Assembly (NCBI RefSeq): GCF_001570365.1
Contig: NZ_BBYK01000039.1
Span: 124,001-188,000 of the forward strand
From: Microtetraspora fusca
GTDB lineage: Bacteria; Actinomycetota; Actinomycetes; Streptosporangiales; Streptosporangiaceae
DNA: 64,000 bases
Reading direction: 5' to 3'
A program made the position numbers and the translations under genes. Positions 17,139 to 26,936 of this stretch are shown piece after piece. Numbering within the stretch: the first letter of the stretch is position 1; every line of letters starts with the position of its first letter. The notes below the pieces were generated by a model. That model ran no database searches. It was not told the origin of the DNA and saw nothing but the letters and a program-made list of their open reading frames with translations.

Positions 17139-19661
17139 ATGGGCTCGAGAAACCGGTCGATTCGGTTCAAGATCTTCTTATTGCTGCTCCTACCACTGCT
17201 CACCTTGAGTGCTTTGTGGGGGTTTGTCCTTAATCTCACCGTCGGCGACGGCCTGGCCCTCATGCGGGCCGCCGCGCTGTACGACTCGATCGGCGTGACC
17301 TCCACCGATCTCGGCCTGCAGATCCAGTCCGAGCGCGCCCTCGTCGCCGACGCGCTGAGCTCCGGGCAGACCACGTCAACCGCACTGAGCGTCCAGCAGC
17401 AGAAGACCAACGCCTCGGTGGACAAGTTCACCAAGTCCGCCAAGAGCGAGGACTCCCGCGCGTCGATGGGCGAGGACGTGGTCGCCCCCGTCGACACCCT
17501 GGTCAAGGGCCTCGGCCGGCTGACCTCCATCCGCGAGTCCGTGGCGCTCGGCAAGTACACCCGGCTCGACGCGCTCACCGCGTACAACGAGCTGATGGAC
17601 GACCTGTTCGACGTCTACGCGCGGCTCGTCTCCCTCCCCGACCTCGGCGTCCACGAGCAGGGCCAGGCGATGCAGGCCATGGGCGTCGCGTACGAGATGA
17701 CCGCGCGAGAGGACGCCCTGATCCGCGGCGCGCTCTCGCGGGGCCAGATGAGCCAGCAGGAGCACAACGCCTTCAGCGAGTGGGTGGCGACCCGCCGCTT
17801 CCTGTACCAGACGAACCGCCCCATCCTGCGGGATGGCATGCGTGAGCCGTACGAGAGGGTGCTCACGTCCGAGCTGTTCAGCGAGTTCAGCGGGCTCGAG
17901 GACCGGATCGTGGACCAGGTGCGCTCCGGCGGCCCGCTCCCGACCGACGCCCGGCAGTGGAAGAAGACCGCGAACGCGCTGTTCACCGCGCTGGACAACG
18001 CGCGGATCGAGGCGTCCGACGCGCTCAACGAGCGGTCCACCTCGGTCGCCGGCACCATCATGATCCGCATCGCGGTCGCCGGAGGCGTCGGCCTGATCGC
18101 GGTGATCGCGACCATCATCTTCTCGGTCAGGTTCGGCCGCCGCCTGGCGCGCGATCTCGCCGGGCTGCGGCAGGCCGCCCTGGAACTCGCCGACGTCCGC
18201 CTGCCCAACGTGGTCGAGCGGCTGCGCAGGGGCGAGGACGTCGACGTCAACGCCGAGGCGCCGCCGATCCAGGCGCACGGCTCCAGCGAGGTCGAGGACC
18301 TGGCGCACGCCTTCAGCTCGGTGCAGCGCACCGCGGTCGAGGCGGCGGTCGGTCAGGCCGCACTCCGGCGCGGCGTCAACCAGGTCTTCCTCAACCTGGC
18401 CCGGCGCAAGCAGGGCCTGCTGCACCGCCAGCTCACGATGCTGGACGGGATGCAGCGGCGGGCCACCGACCCGGAGAGCCTGGAGGACCTGTTCCGGCTC
18501 GACCACCTCACCACGCGCATGCGCCGGCACGCCGAGGGCCTGATCATCCTCTCCGGCGCGACGCCGGGCCGCGCGTGGCGCAAGCCCGTCGCCGTGGTCG
18601 ACGTCGTACGCGCCGCGATCGCCGAGGTGGAGGACTACACCCGCATCACGCTGCTGCCGATGCCGAACGCGTCGCTGGTGGGATCGGCGGTCACCGACCT
18701 CATCCACCTGATCGCGGAGCTCCTGGAGAACGCGACGATCTTCTCTCCGCCGCAGACCCGGGTGCAGGTGCGCGGCGAGCTGGTGGCGAACGGCCTGGTG
18801 ATCGAGGTCGAGGACCGGGGTCTCGGTCTGTCGCCCGAGGAGTACGGCGTCATCAACGAGCGGCTGGCCACGCCGCCGGAGTTCGATCTGGCGGACAGCG
18901 ACCGGCTCGGCCTGTTCGTGGTCAGCCGGCTCGCCTCCCGCTACGGGGTCAGCGTGGTGCTGCGTGCCTCGCCGTACGGCGGCACGACGGCGATCATCCT
19001 CATCCCGCGCGACCTGGTGGCCAAGGACGGCACTCCGCAGGCGATCACCGGCTCGGCGGTGCCGGACGGCGAGGCCATCACGGGCACGGTGACGCCGGCT
19101 CCGGTCACCGGGTCGATGACGGCGGCCGACATCGTGGGCGGCGGCTCCCCGGCCCCCTTGGCCCCCTCGCCCCTTCCGGCCCCGGCGCCGGCCGACGCGG
19201 AGCGGTCGCCGTTCTTCACGCCGGCCACGCGGCGCACCGACCCCGTGCCGTCGGCGGCGCGCGAGGACGCCCCGGAGGAGACCCGGGTGCGCAGCCTCAG
19301 CATCGTCCAGAACGGCTCGGAGACCGGGCTGCCGACCCGGACCAGGGGCTCGGGACTGCCGGGCCGACGAGCCAAGGCCCCGGACCAGCCCGGCGGGCCC
19401 AAGGATTCGAGTCTGCCGAGCCGCCGGTCCGGTGTGGACGGCACGCACGCCGGTCTCCCCCGGCGCGTACGGCAGGCGAGCATCGCCCCCCAGCTCCGCG
19501 AGACGTCTCAGCCGTTGTCGGCGCCCGTCCAGGTGCCCGAGGAACGCTCGCCGGAGCAGGTCAGGGCGACGTTCTCGGCCTTCCAGAGGGGCGCGCTGCG
19601 CGGCCGGGAGGACGCGGACGACAATTCCGGAAACACGCATGGCGAGAAGGGTGACGAATGA
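17139..19661 (+). CDS. cvnA: Conservon sensor kinase CvnA (nitrate/nitrite-sensing domain)
   Basis: An 840-residue membrane histidine-kinase-like protein. TM1 is residues about 12-34, the extracytoplasmic helical NIT-type sensing domain runs to about 300, TM2 is about 305-328, then a HAMP-like linker, a dimerisation helix with DHLTTRMRRHAEGLIIL, and a HATPase domain (about 500-625) with LIHLIAELLENA (N box), EVEDRGLGLS (G1) and SDRLGLFVVSRLA (G2). A Pro/Ala-rich tail of about 200 residues follows, rich in RTRGSGLPGR-type basic motifs. ATG at 17139 follows GCAGGAGTGG; the frame is open far upstream but without coding character. It leads a full conservon, overlapping cvnB by 4 bp. Conservons act as membrane heterocomplexes resembling G-protein-coupled receptors in Streptomyces (established). 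Confidence 0.92.
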   Translation: MGSRNRSIRFKIFLLLLLPLLTLSALWGFVLNLTVGDGLALMRAAALYDSIGVTSTDLGLQIQSERALVADALSSGQTTSTALSVQQQKTNASVDKFTKSAKSEDSRASMGEDVVAPVDTLVKGLGRLTSIRESVALGKYTRLDALTAYNELMDDLFDVYARLVSLPDLGVHEQGQAMQAMGVAYEMTAREDALIRGALSRGQMSQQEHNAFSEWVATRRFLYQTNRPILRDGMREPYERVLTSELFSEFSGLEDRIVDQVRSGGPLPTDARQWKKTANALFTALDNARIEASDALNERSTSVAGTIMIRIAVAGGVGLIAVIATIIFSVRFGRRLARDLAGLRQAALELADVRLPNVVERLRRGEDVDVNAEAPPIQAHGSSEVEDLAHAFSSVQRTAVEAAVGQAALRRGVNQVFLNLARRKQGLLHRQLTMLDGMQRRATDPESLEDLFRLDHLTTRMRRHAEGLIILSGATPGRAWRKPVAVVDVVRAAIAEVEDYTRITLLPMPNASLVGSAVTDLIHLIAELLENATIFSPPQTRVQVRGELVANGLVIEVEDRGLGLSPEEYGVINERLATPPEFDLADSDRLGLFVVSRLASRYGVSVVLRASPYGGTTAIILIPRDLVAKDGTPQAITGSAVPDGEAITGTVTPAPVTGSMTAADIVGGGSPAPLAPSPLPAPAPADAERSPFFTPATRRTDPVPSAAREDAPEETRVRSLSIVQNGSETGLPTRTRGSGLPGRRAKAPDQPGGPKDSSLPSRRSGVDGTHAGLPRRVRQASIAPQLRETSQPLSAPVQVPEERSPEQVRATFSAFQRGALRGREDADDNSGNTHGEKGDE

Positions 19662-20056
19662 CCAGCAAAGTGACATCGGCCGGCGAACTGAACTGGCTCC
19701 TGGACGATCTCATCAGCAGGGTCGCCTCCGTCCGCCAGGCGGTGATCCTCTCCACGGACGGCCTCGTCGTCGGGGCCTCCCAGGGGCTCAGCCGTGAGGA
19801 CTCCGAGCACCTGTCCGCCGTCGCCGCGGGCTTCCAGAGCCTGGCGCGCGGCGCGGGCCGCCACTTCGGCGGCGGAGAGGTGCGCCAGACCATCGTCGAG
19901 ATGGAGTCGGCGTACCTGTTCGTGACCGCCGCGGGGCAGGGCACCTGCCTCGCCGTGCTGGCCGCCTCCGACGCGGACGTCGGCCACATCGCGTACGAGA
20001 TGGCCATGCTCGTCAAGCGAGTCGGCCAGCACATCTCGACCAATCCCCGCCGATAA
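19658..20056 (+). CDS. cvnB: Roadblock/LC7 protein CvnB
   Basis: A 132-residue roadblock/LC7 domain protein (ELNWLLDDLISRV at the start, VRQAVILSTDGLVVGAS for the central beta hairpin, CLAVLAASDADVGHIAYEM near the end). In conservons it joins the kinase-like CvnA and the GTPase CvnD and is thought to regulate nucleotide exchange or hydrolysis. Its ATG overlaps the cvnA stop (ATGA). Confidence 0.95.
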   Translation: MTSKVTSAGELNWLLDDLISRVASVRQAVILSTDGLVVGASQGLSREDSEHLSAVAAGFQSLARGAGRHFGGGEVRQTIVEMESAYLFVTAAGQGTCLAVLAASDADVGHIAYEMAMLVKRVGQHISTNPRR

Positions 20057-20077
20057 CGAGGGCCCCGAGGAGGAGGC

Positions 20078-20446
20078 GTGACGGAACCGCAGTGGCTTGA
20101 CGAGGAGGCCGGTCCCATCGTCCGGCCGTACGCGCTGACAGGAGGTCGTACCCGGTCGTCCGGTGACGACTTCGACCTCATCTCGCTGGTCACCGCCGTC
20201 GTGGGACGGCAGGCGGACGAGGCCGCCCTCGGGCCGGAGCAACGCCGTATCCTCGCGATCGCCCAGGAACCCATGTCCGTCGCGGACATCGCGTCCGAGA
20301 TGGACCTGCCTCTCGGCGTGGTCCGTGTCCTTCTCGGGGATCTGCACGACCATGAGCTGATCAGCGTGCGACCACCCGCCCAAGTGGCGCCGCTGCCCAG
20401 CGAGCGCATTCTCAAGGAAGTGATCAATGGCCTACGCGCCCTCTGA
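20078..20446 (+). CDS. cvnC: DUF742 protein CvnC
   Basis: A 122-residue DUF742 protein: a short N-terminal segment with IVRPYALTGGRT (conserved in the family), then a winged-helix-like part (MSVADIASEMDLPLGVVRVLLGDL) and the terminal ILKEVINGLRAL. GTG start at 20078 after GAGGAGG. Its 3' end overlaps cvnD by 20 bp, a strong coupling signal. Its C-terminus is almost the same as that of the second DUF742 protein at 21.2 kb. Confidence 0.94.
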   Translation: MTEPQWLDEEAGPIVRPYALTGGRTRSSGDDFDLISLVTAVVGRQADEAALGPEQRRILAIAQEPMSVADIASEMDLPLGVVRVLLGDLHDHELISVRPPAQVAPLPSERILKEVINGLRAL

Positions 20447-21005
20447 GGAGCCCGTCGCCCTCAAGATCCTTGTCGCCGGCGGCTTCGGCGTGGGGAAGAC
20501 CACGCTCGTCGGCGCGATCAGCGAGATCCGTCCCCTCCGCACCGAGGAGGTCCTCTCGGACCGCGGGGTCGGCGTCGACGACGTCGACGGGGTGGAGGGC
20601 AAGACCACCACCACCGTGGCGATGGACTTCGGCCGCATCACGATCCGCGAGGGTCTCGTCGTCTACCTGTTCGGCACGCCCGGACAGGAGCGCTTCTGGT
20701 TCATGTGGGACGAGCTGTCCTACGGCGCGCTCGGAGCGGTCGTCCTCGCCGACACCCGGCGGCTCACCGACTGCTTCCCGTCGATCGACTACTTCGAGCA
20801 GCGGGGCACGCCGTTCATCGTCGCGGTCAACTGCTTCGACGGCGCCGACAAGCACGAGCCCGACGACGTCCGGGTCGCGCTCGACCTCGACCCCGACGTC
20901 CCCGTCCTCCTCTGCGACGTACGGCGGCGCGCCTCGGCCAAGGTCGTCCTCGTGACCCTCGTCGAGCACGCACTGAAGACGCTGACGGCGGCACAACGCA
21001 AGTAG
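20427..21005 (+). CDS. cvnD: Conservon small GTPase CvnD
   Basis: A 192-residue Ras-like/MglA-like ATP/GTP-binding protein. P-loop GGFGVGKTT near residues 17-25; switch region KTTTTVAMDFG; G3 motif LFGTPGQERFWFMW; G4-like VAVNCFDGA; all parts of the conservon GTPase family. It ends the operon. Expected partner of the kinase-roadblock complex at the membrane. Confidence 0.95.
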   Translation: MAYAPSEEPVALKILVAGGFGVGKTTLVGAISEIRPLRTEEVLSDRGVGVDDVDGVEGKTTTTVAMDFGRITIREGLVVYLFGTPGQERFWFMWDELSYGALGAVVLADTRRLTDCFPSIDYFEQRGTPFIVAVNCFDGADKHEPDDVRVALDLDPDVPVLLCDVRRRASAKVVLVTLVEHALKTLTAAQRK

Positions 21006-21128
21006 CCCGCGACCGGCATCGCAGGGAGAACCCCATCGAGCGGCACGACGCGGAACCCAGGCGCGGGCGTGCCGCCCGGACATGAGACGCGTCATCACAC
21101 CCTGCGGCGCGTCGCTTCCGAGCAGAGA

Positions 21129-21154
21129 CTCCCCGGCGGCACCCGGCCGGGGAG
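21129..21154. terminator. Bidirectional hairpin between the two conservons
   Basis: CTCCCCGGC and its exact complement around an 8-nt loop, in the 164-bp gap where cvnD and the second DUF742 gene converge. It can serve both strands. Confidence 0.6.
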
Positions 21155-21169
21155 CCGGTCCAGAGCCCG

Positions 21170-21547
21170 CTACAGCGCGCGCAGGCCGTTGATCACCTCA
21201 CGCAGGATGCTCTCCATGGGCGACGACTCCGGCGCCGGCGGCCGTACCAGCACCAGGCCGTGATCGAGCAGGTCGCCGATCAGCACCCGGACCACGCTCA
21301 GCGGCAGCGCCGCCTCCGACGCCACGTCGGCGAGCGGCCGGGCCCGGCGCACCAGCTCCAGCAGCCGCAGATGGTGGTGCCCCAGATCCGCGTGGAACGG
21401 CACGGTCGCCCCGGTCGCACCGACCACGGCGACCAGGTCGAGCGCGGCCGCCGACGTCGGCTCCACCCGCCCCTTGGTGAGGGCGTAGGCGCGGACGACC
21501 GGGCCGTCCTCGACCAGCTCCTCGTCCCAGTGCTCGTGATCGGTCAC
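21170..21547 (-). CDS. cvnC: DUF742 protein of the second, incomplete conservon
   Basis: A 125-residue DUF742 protein (PVVRAYALTKGRVEPT, LADVASEAALPLSVVRVLIGDL, ending ILREVINGLRAL). GTG at 21547 follows GGAAGGAG and overlaps the kinase gene stop by 4 bp; the much longer frame on this strand is antisense shadow of the kinase gene. No roadblock or GTPase gene follows: 164 bp later the complete conservon ends. Its C-terminal nine residues equal those of the first CvnC. Confidence 0.9.
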   Translation of the reverse strand: MTDHEHWDEELVEDGPVVRAYALTKGRVEPTSAAALDLVAVVGATGATVPFHADLGHHHLRLLELVRRARPLADVASEAALPLSVVRVLIGDLLDHGLVLVRPPAPESSPMESILREVINGLRAL

Positions 21548-23493
21548 GTACCCGCTCCTTCCGGGATGCCGAGCCGTACGGGCTCCTGGCCCTGGTCGTC
21601 GCCCGAGGCGGCCAGCAGGGTCACCGGCAGCAGCACGATCGCGGTGGTCCCGCCGAACGGCGAGGGACGCAGCTCCACGCGCACGCCGTGCCGGGAGGCG
21701 AGCCGGGAGACCACCACGAGGCCGAGCCGGTCGGTGTCGGCCAGGTCCAGCTCGGGCGGGCTGGCCAGCCGGTGATTGATCGTTGCGAGTTCCTCGGCGG
21801 AGAGCCCGAGCCCGCGGTCCTCCACCTCGACGACGTATCCCCTGGCCACCGACTCCCCGCGCAGGGACACCTCGGTGTGCGGCGGCGAGAAGGACACCGC
21901 GTTCTCGATCAGCTCGGCGAACAGGTGGATGATGTCGGCCACCGCGCCGCCGCCGATCCTGGCCTCGGGCATGGGATAGATCCGGACCCGCGTGTAGTCC
22001 TCCACCTCGGCGACCGCGCCCTGCAGCATGTCCGCCACGGGCACCGGCCTGCGCCACGTACGGCCGGGCGAGCCGCCGGCGAGGACGATCAGGCCCTCCG
22101 CCTGGCGGCGCATCCGGGTGGTCAGGTGGTCGAGCCGGAAGAGGTCCTCCATCGTGGTGGCGTCCGTGGTGCGGCGCTGCATGGCGTCCAGCAGGCGGAG
22201 CTGGCGCTGCAGCAGCCCCTGGCTGCGGCGGGCGAGGTTGCGCAGGGCCTGGCCGACGCTCTCCCGCGTACGCGCCTGGTCCACCGCGGCGTCCACGGCG
22301 GTGTGCTGCACGACGCTGAACGCGGCGGCCACGTCGCGCACCTCGGCGGTGCTGCCGGTCGGTTCCAGCGGGGGCGCCTCGGCCTCGACGTCGCCCACCT
22401 TCTCGCCGCGCCGCAGGCGCCGGACCAGCAGCGGCAGCCGTACCTCCGACAGCTCGGTCGCGGCCTCCTTCAGGCCGACGAGCTCGCGGGTGAGCCCGCG
22501 GCCCATCCGCAGGGAGATGATCAGCGAGGCGACGACCGCGCCGAGGCCGAGCAGGCCGGCCACCCCGGCCCGCACGAAGACGCCCATCGCCTCGGACTCG
22601 GTGCGCGCGAACTGCACCGCCTCGGCCTTGCTCTGCGCGTTCGTGTACGCGTTGTCCACCCGGTCGACGACGGACCGCCACAGGACGGGCGAGACCTGCC
22701 CGGTGACCTCGCCCTGGAGGATGCGGTCCTCCAGGTTCGTCAACTGCCGGTACGCCTCCGACTTCGCGAGCACCTCGATGGGGGCGCGCAGCTCGTCGTC
22801 CAGCTCGTTCATGCCCTGGGCGAAGAGCACCCGGCGGGTCGTGACGTACTCGGAGAATCTCAGCTTCTCCGCCTCGGTGAACTTCCTCGACTGCCCGAGG
22901 ACGCCGGCCACGAGCGCCCGCTCCTTGGCCAGTACGTGCTGGGCGCCCGAGATCGAGGTGAGGCTGCGCGTCTGCTGGCCGCTCGTCGCGACCGAGCCCA
23001 TGGCGGCGATCACGGAGAAACGCTGCGCGGCGTCGGGGAAGGGCTGGTAGTTCTCACCCAGGTTGACCAGGTCGAGCTGGCCGGCGTCGAACTCCATCCG
23101 CACGGTGTCCAGCCGGTCCGCCGCGGATTTCATGTCCTGGTAGGGCTTCCTCGCCTCGGCCAGGATCAGCTCGTCCGCGTCGCTCTCCGCGGCGAGTTCG
23201 CGCATCCGGTCGCGCGCCCGGTCCACCGCGGCGCGCTGGGCGGCCAGGTCGGCTCTGTCGGCATCGGACCGCGTAGCGAGATATTGGGCCGAGACGAGCC
23301 ATTCGCGTTCGATCTCGGTGGACAGCACGCGGGCCGGCTCGCCGAGGCTGTCGTACACCGTCTTGCTGTGGAGCAGTCGGAACGCGTCGCTCACGGTCAG
23401 CGAGGAGGAGAAGATCCACAGCGCGACGAGCGAGGTCAGGGGGATCACCAGCAATAAAGTGATCTTGAAGCCGATGGACCTGCTCGTCGACAT
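21544..23493 (-). CDS. cvnA: Conservon-type sensor kinase CvnA (second copy)
   Basis: A 649-residue paralogue of the kinase at 17.1 kb. TM1 at residues about 9-31, a helical nitrate-sensing-type domain to about 310, TM2 about 315-337 (AGVAGLLGLGAVVASLIISL), then DHLTTRMRRQAEGLIVLAGG, N box IIHLFAELIENAVSFSPP, G1 VEDRGLGLS and G2 DTDRLGLVVVSRLA. It lacks the 200-residue Pro-rich tail of the first kinase. Together with the DUF742 gene it forms a two-gene partial conservon; any GTPase and roadblock protein must come from elsewhere, possibly the convergent operon. Confidence 0.92.
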   Translation of the reverse strand: MSTSRSIGFKITLLLVIPLTSLVALWIFSSSLTVSDAFRLLHSKTVYDSLGEPARVLSTEIEREWLVSAQYLATRSDADRADLAAQRAAVDRARDRMRELAAESDADELILAEARKPYQDMKSAADRLDTVRMEFDAGQLDLVNLGENYQPFPDAAQRFSVIAAMGSVATSGQQTRSLTSISGAQHVLAKERALVAGVLGQSRKFTEAEKLRFSEYVTTRRVLFAQGMNELDDELRAPIEVLAKSEAYRQLTNLEDRILQGEVTGQVSPVLWRSVVDRVDNAYTNAQSKAEAVQFARTESEAMGVFVRAGVAGLLGLGAVVASLIISLRMGRGLTRELVGLKEAATELSEVRLPLLVRRLRRGEKVGDVEAEAPPLEPTGSTAEVRDVAAAFSVVQHTAVDAAVDQARTRESVGQALRNLARRSQGLLQRQLRLLDAMQRRTTDATTMEDLFRLDHLTTRMRRQAEGLIVLAGGSPGRTWRRPVPVADMLQGAVAEVEDYTRVRIYPMPEARIGGGAVADIIHLFAELIENAVSFSPPHTEVSLRGESVARGYVVEVEDRGLGLSAEELATINHRLASPPELDLADTDRLGLVVVSRLASRHGVRVELRPSPFGGTTAIVLLPVTLLAASGDDQGQEPVRLGIPEGAGT

Positions 23494-23565
23494 GCGCCCT
23501 CTTCTCGATCTTTAAAAGATCGACGGAAAGGCTAGCAGTGAAGCGGTCCAATTTCTATATAGCTG

Positions 23566-24255
23566 TTATATGCCGCGAAGCCGGTGAAGCACCTGGTCAG
23601 CCCGGCGGGCGACATTTCCGGCGACGGCCGGCTGGTGGAGAAATGCGTCCCTCCACGCCAGCCGGGCGAGTTGTACGGCGAGCACGCCGAGAACGGCCAC
23701 CTCGACCGCCAGGAACAGCCGCTCCGCCAGCCCGATCAGGAGGCCGTGGCCGGGCAGCGCGAGATAGGTCATCGCGGCGAGGCCGAGGCCCGACGCGAGC
23801 GTCAGCCACTCGACCGGCCGGGCGACCGCCCGCCAGCGCCCGTCCGCCGCGAACCTCCCGACGAGCTGCGCCGTCGCGGCCGGCAGACTGACGAACGCGA
23901 CCACCGAGACGTACCGGTGGACCTGCGCCGACCAGCTCACCCCCTCCGAGACGGCCGACGCCGGCATGATCGCGGTGGCCACCAGCGCGAGGCTCCACAC
24001 GAGCATGAGCCGCTCCGGCCAGCCCGACACCGGCGCCCGTACGGCCCGCATCCCGGCGAGCAGCGCGAGCGAGCCGCCACCCAGGACGACCATGGCCACC
24101 TCGGTCGCGCCGCTCCGGTCGAGCACCACGTAGTCGGTCAGCGCGAGGTCGAGCGGATCCAGGTACGGATCCGGGTCGAGCTGCCCCACGACCGCCGCCG
24201 CGACGGCGATCATGATGCCGGCGCAGGCGAGCAGCGGGTAGATCCTCTTGACCAT
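23566..24255 (-). CDS. DUF998 integral membrane protein
   Basis: A 229-residue polytopic protein with about six hydrophobic helices, first at residues 5-24 (LLACAGIMIAVAAAVVG), including VLDRSGATEVAMVVLGGGSLALLAG in the second, matching the DUF998 pattern. The C-terminus is basic and cytoplasmic (RRADQVLHRLRGI). It is a single gene between the partial conservon and the xylose operon. Function unknown. Confidence 0.8.
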   Translation of the reverse strand: MVKRIYPLLACAGIMIAVAAAVVGQLDPDPYLDPLDLALTDYVVLDRSGATEVAMVVLGGGSLALLAGMRAVRAPVSGWPERLMLVWSLALVATAIMPASAVSEGVSWSAQVHRYVSVVAFVSLPAATAQLVGRFAADGRWRAVARPVEWLTLASGLGLAAMTYLALPGHGLLIGLAERLFLAVEVAVLGVLAVQLARLAWRDAFLHQPAVAGNVARRADQVLHRLRGI

Positions 24256-24361
24256 ATTTTGAGAATCTCGCGAAAGAGCCGTCCCGACTATCCGGAGAAC
24301 TCCCTACCCGCCCCTGATGCCCTCCCCTGAGACGAGGTAGGGGTAGCCCCAGGGATCGGGC

Positions 24362-25780
24362 TCAGGTCCGGGCCGTGGCCGAGGCCGCCGCCGCGGCTTC
24401 GGCGTAGCGCTCGCGCAGGCCGGGCGTGGGTGGCGCCTCGTAGCGGACCGGTTCGCCCACCGTCCACTCCGGGGGCTCCGGCCCGCCCGCGAGCAGCCAG
24501 GCCGCCTGCCGCGCCGCCCCGTCGGCCACGTACTCCCCCGGCTCGGGCACCAGCACCGGACGGCCGAAGACCGTGGGCGCGATCCGCCGTACCGCCTCCG
24601 AGCGGGCTCCGCCGCCGATCAGCAGCACCCGCCGGGGCTCCAGGTGGAGCGCGTCGAGCGCGTCGGCCAGCCCGCACAGCATGCCCTCCACCGCCGCCCG
24701 TGCCAGGTGCGCCGGAGTCGCCGTGGCGAGCGTCAGGCCGCGCAGCGAACCGGTCGCCTCCGGCAGGTTGGGCGTGCGCTCCCCCTCCAGGTACGGCACC
24801 AGCACCAGACCGCCCGCCCCCGGGGGCCCCTGCAGCGCGAGCTCGTCGAGCTCCTCGGGGGTGACCCGCAGCAGGCGGGCGGCGGCGTCGAGCACGCGCG
24901 CCGCGTTCAACGTGCAGACCAGCGGCAGGAACCGGCCGGTGGCGTCGGCGAAGCCCGCGACCGCGCCGCTCGGGTCGCTCGACGGGGTGTCCGCGACCGC
25001 GAACGCCGTGCCGGACGTGCCGATCGACACCACGACATCGCCCGGCCGCGCGCCCACGCCGAGGGCCGCCGCCATGTTGTCCCCCGTGCCGGGCGCGAGC
25101 CGCACCGGGCCCCCGCCGGCGCCCGCCGTACCGTCGTGGAGCGCCCCGGCCTGCTCGTTCGGCGCGAGGACACGGGGCAGCTCCGGCGCCGCGCCGAGGG
25201 CCAGCTCCAGGAGGTCGGTACGGTACGCCCCGGTGGCGGGCGACCAGTAGCCGGTCCCGGACGCGTCGCCGCGATCAGTCGTGATCTCGCCGGACCCGCC
25301 CGCGAGCCGCCAGGTGAGCCAGTCGTGCGGCAGGCACACCCGAGCGGTGCGCCGCGCGTTGTCCGGCTCGTGCTCGGCCAGCCAACGGAGCTTGGCCACC
25401 GTGAACGACGCCACGGGCACGCTGCCGACGGCCTCGGCCCACCGCGCCGGGCCGCCCAGCTCGTCGACCAGGTCCCGGGCCGCCCCCGCCGAGCGGGTGT
25501 CGTTCCACAGCAGCGCGGGCCGTACGACGTCTCCCGACTCGTCCAGGCAGACCATGCCGTGCTGCTGGCCCGCCACGCTCATCGCGGCGACGCCGTCCAG
25601 GCCGCCGGCCCGCTCGATCGCCTCCTGGAGCGCGGCCCACCAGCGCTCGGGGTGGACCTCGGTGCCCTCGGGGTGCGCCGCGCGGCCCTGGCGGACCAGG
25701 GCGCCCGACCGGGCGTCCCTGATCACGACCTTGCAGCTCTGCGTCGAGGAGTCGACGCCGGCGACAAGCGCTCGGCTCAC
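24362..25780 (-). CDS. xylB: Xylulokinase
   Basis: A 472-residue FGGY-family sugar kinase that phosphorylates D-xylulose, feeding the pentose phosphate pathway. N-terminal phosphate-binding motif [20 protein letters not shown] (the QHG sugar contact of xylulokinases), [12 protein letters not shown] (second phosphate loop), and [15 protein letters not shown] of the C-terminal lobe. GTG at 25780 overlaps the xylA stop by 4 bp (GTGA), so the two genes are coupled. The frame is open upstream into xylA but without coding sense. Confidence 0.93.
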   Translation of the reverse strand: MSRALVAGVDSSTQSCKVVIRDARSGALVRQGRAAHPEGTEVHPERWWAALQEAIERAGGLDGVAAMSVAGQQHGMVCLDESGDVVRPALLWNDTRSAGAARDLVDELGGPARWAEAVGSVPVASFTVAKLRWLAEHEPDNARRTARVCLPHDWLTWRLAGGSGEITTDRGDASGTGYWSPATGAYRTDLLELALGAAPELPRVLAPNEQAGALHDGTAGAGGGPVRLAPGTGDNMAAALGVGARPGDVVVSIGTSGTAFAVADTPSSDPSGAVAGFADATGRFLPLVCTLNAARVLDAAARLLRVTPEELDELALQGPPGAGGLVLVPYLEGERTPNLPEATGSLRGLTLATATPAHLARAAVEGMLCGLADALDALHLEPRRVLLIGGGARSEAVRRIAPTVFGRPVLVPEPGEYVADGAARQAAWLLAGGPEPPEWTVGEPVRYEAPPTPGLRERYAEAAAAASATART

Positions 25781-26922
25781 CCGCGCACTCCGAGGATGTG
25801 CTCCAGGGCGAGCTGGTTGAGACGGGTGAAGTGGAAGCCGCGCTCGGCCGCCTTGTCCGGGTCGAACTCGTCCCTGGCCAGGTCCTCGTACGTCTCGCCG
25901 GGTTCCAGGGTCGGCCGCGCCAGTTCGGTCACCCGCGAGTTCGCCAGCGCCTCCTGGACCTCCGGGTCGGCCCGGAACGCGGCGGCCTTCTCCTTGAGGA
26001 TGAGGTAGGTCCGCATGTTGGCCGCCGCCGAGTCCCACACGTCCGCCGCGTCCTCGGTGCGCAGCGGCTTGTAGTCGAAGTGCCGTGGGCCGTCGTAACC
26101 GCCGTGCTCCAGCAGGTCGACGAGGAAGAACGCGTTCTTCACGTCACCGTGTCCGAAGATCAGATCCTGGTCGTACTTCGGCCCGTGCTGGCCGTTCAGG
26201 TCGATGTGGAACAACTTGCCGTGCCACAGCGCCTGGGCGATGCCGTGCGCGAAGTTCATCCCGGCCATCTGCTCGTGGCCCACCTCGGGGTTGAGGCCGA
26301 CCCGCTCCGAGTGCTCCAGCTCGTTGATGAAGGCGAGGGCGTGGCCGATGGTCGGCAGCAGGATGTCCCCACGCGGCTCGTTGGGCTTGGGCTCGATCGC
26401 GAACCTGATGTCGTAGCCCTTGTCGATCACGTATTGGCAGAGCAGGTCCATGCCCTCCTTGTAGCGGTCGAGGGCGGCCCGGATGTCCTTCGCGGCCTCG
26501 GACTCCGCTCCCTCACGGCCGCCCCAGCAGACGTACGTCGTCGCGCCCAGCTCGGCGGCGAGGTCGATGTTGCGGATGACCTTCCGGAGGGCGTACCTGC
26601 GGACGTCGCGGTCGTTGCTGGTGAAGGCGCCGTCCTTGAACACCGGGTGGGTGAACAGGTTGGTCGTGGCCATCGGCACCTTGAGCCCGGTCTCGTCCAG
26701 CGCGCGCCGGAAGTTCGCGATCGCCCGCTCCCGGTCCGGCTCGACGGCGAGCAGGTCGTCGTCGTGGAAGGTCACACCGTACGCACCGAGCTCGGCCAGC
26801 CGGTGAACGCTCTCGACCGGGTCGAGCGGGGCCCTGCTCGCGTCGCCGAACGGGTCGCGGGCCTGCCAGCCGACGGTCCACAGGCCGAAGGTGAAACGGT
26901 CTTCGGGGGTGGGTGTGTACAC
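25777..26922 (-). CDS. xylA: Xylose isomerase
   Basis: A 381-residue class I xylose isomerase of the actinobacterial type. Active-site features: GVTFHDDDL (catalytic His and Asp), CWGGREG (Trp and Glu wall), [13 protein letters not shown] (metal Glu and Lys), EVGHEQMAG (metal His), and [16 protein letters not shown] (metal Asp cluster). GTG at 26922 is preceded by GGAGGAG. It is the first gene of the leftward xylAB operon, controlled from the operator 15 bp upstream by the divergent ROK protein. Confidence 0.96.
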   Translation of the reverse strand: MYTPTPEDRFTFGLWTVGWQARDPFGDASRAPLDPVESVHRLAELGAYGVTFHDDDLLAVEPDRERAIANFRRALDETGLKVPMATTNLFTHPVFKDGAFTSNDRDVRRYALRKVIRNIDLAAELGATTYVCWGGREGAESEAAKDIRAALDRYKEGMDLLCQYVIDKGYDIRFAIEPKPNEPRGDILLPTIGHALAFINELEHSERVGLNPEVGHEQMAGMNFAHGIAQALWHGKLFHIDLNGQHGPKYDQDLIFGHGDVKNAFFLVDLLEHGGYDGPRHFDYKPLRTEDAADVWDSAAANMRTYLILKEKAAAFRADPEVQEALANSRVTELARPTLEPGETYEDLARDEFDPDKAAERGFHFTRLNQLALEHILGVRG

Positions 26923-26936
26923 GTGACTCCTCCGAA

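Noticed and set aside
21548-22681. Long minus-strand extension upstream of the second DUF742 gene
   Set aside because: It is an alternate frame of the kinase gene with Arg/Ala/Gly-rich shadow composition; a proper GTG and ribosome site exist at 21547.
25781-26038. Extension of xylulokinase into xylA
   Set aside because: No ribosome site, shadow composition, and a normal GTGA overlap start at 25780.
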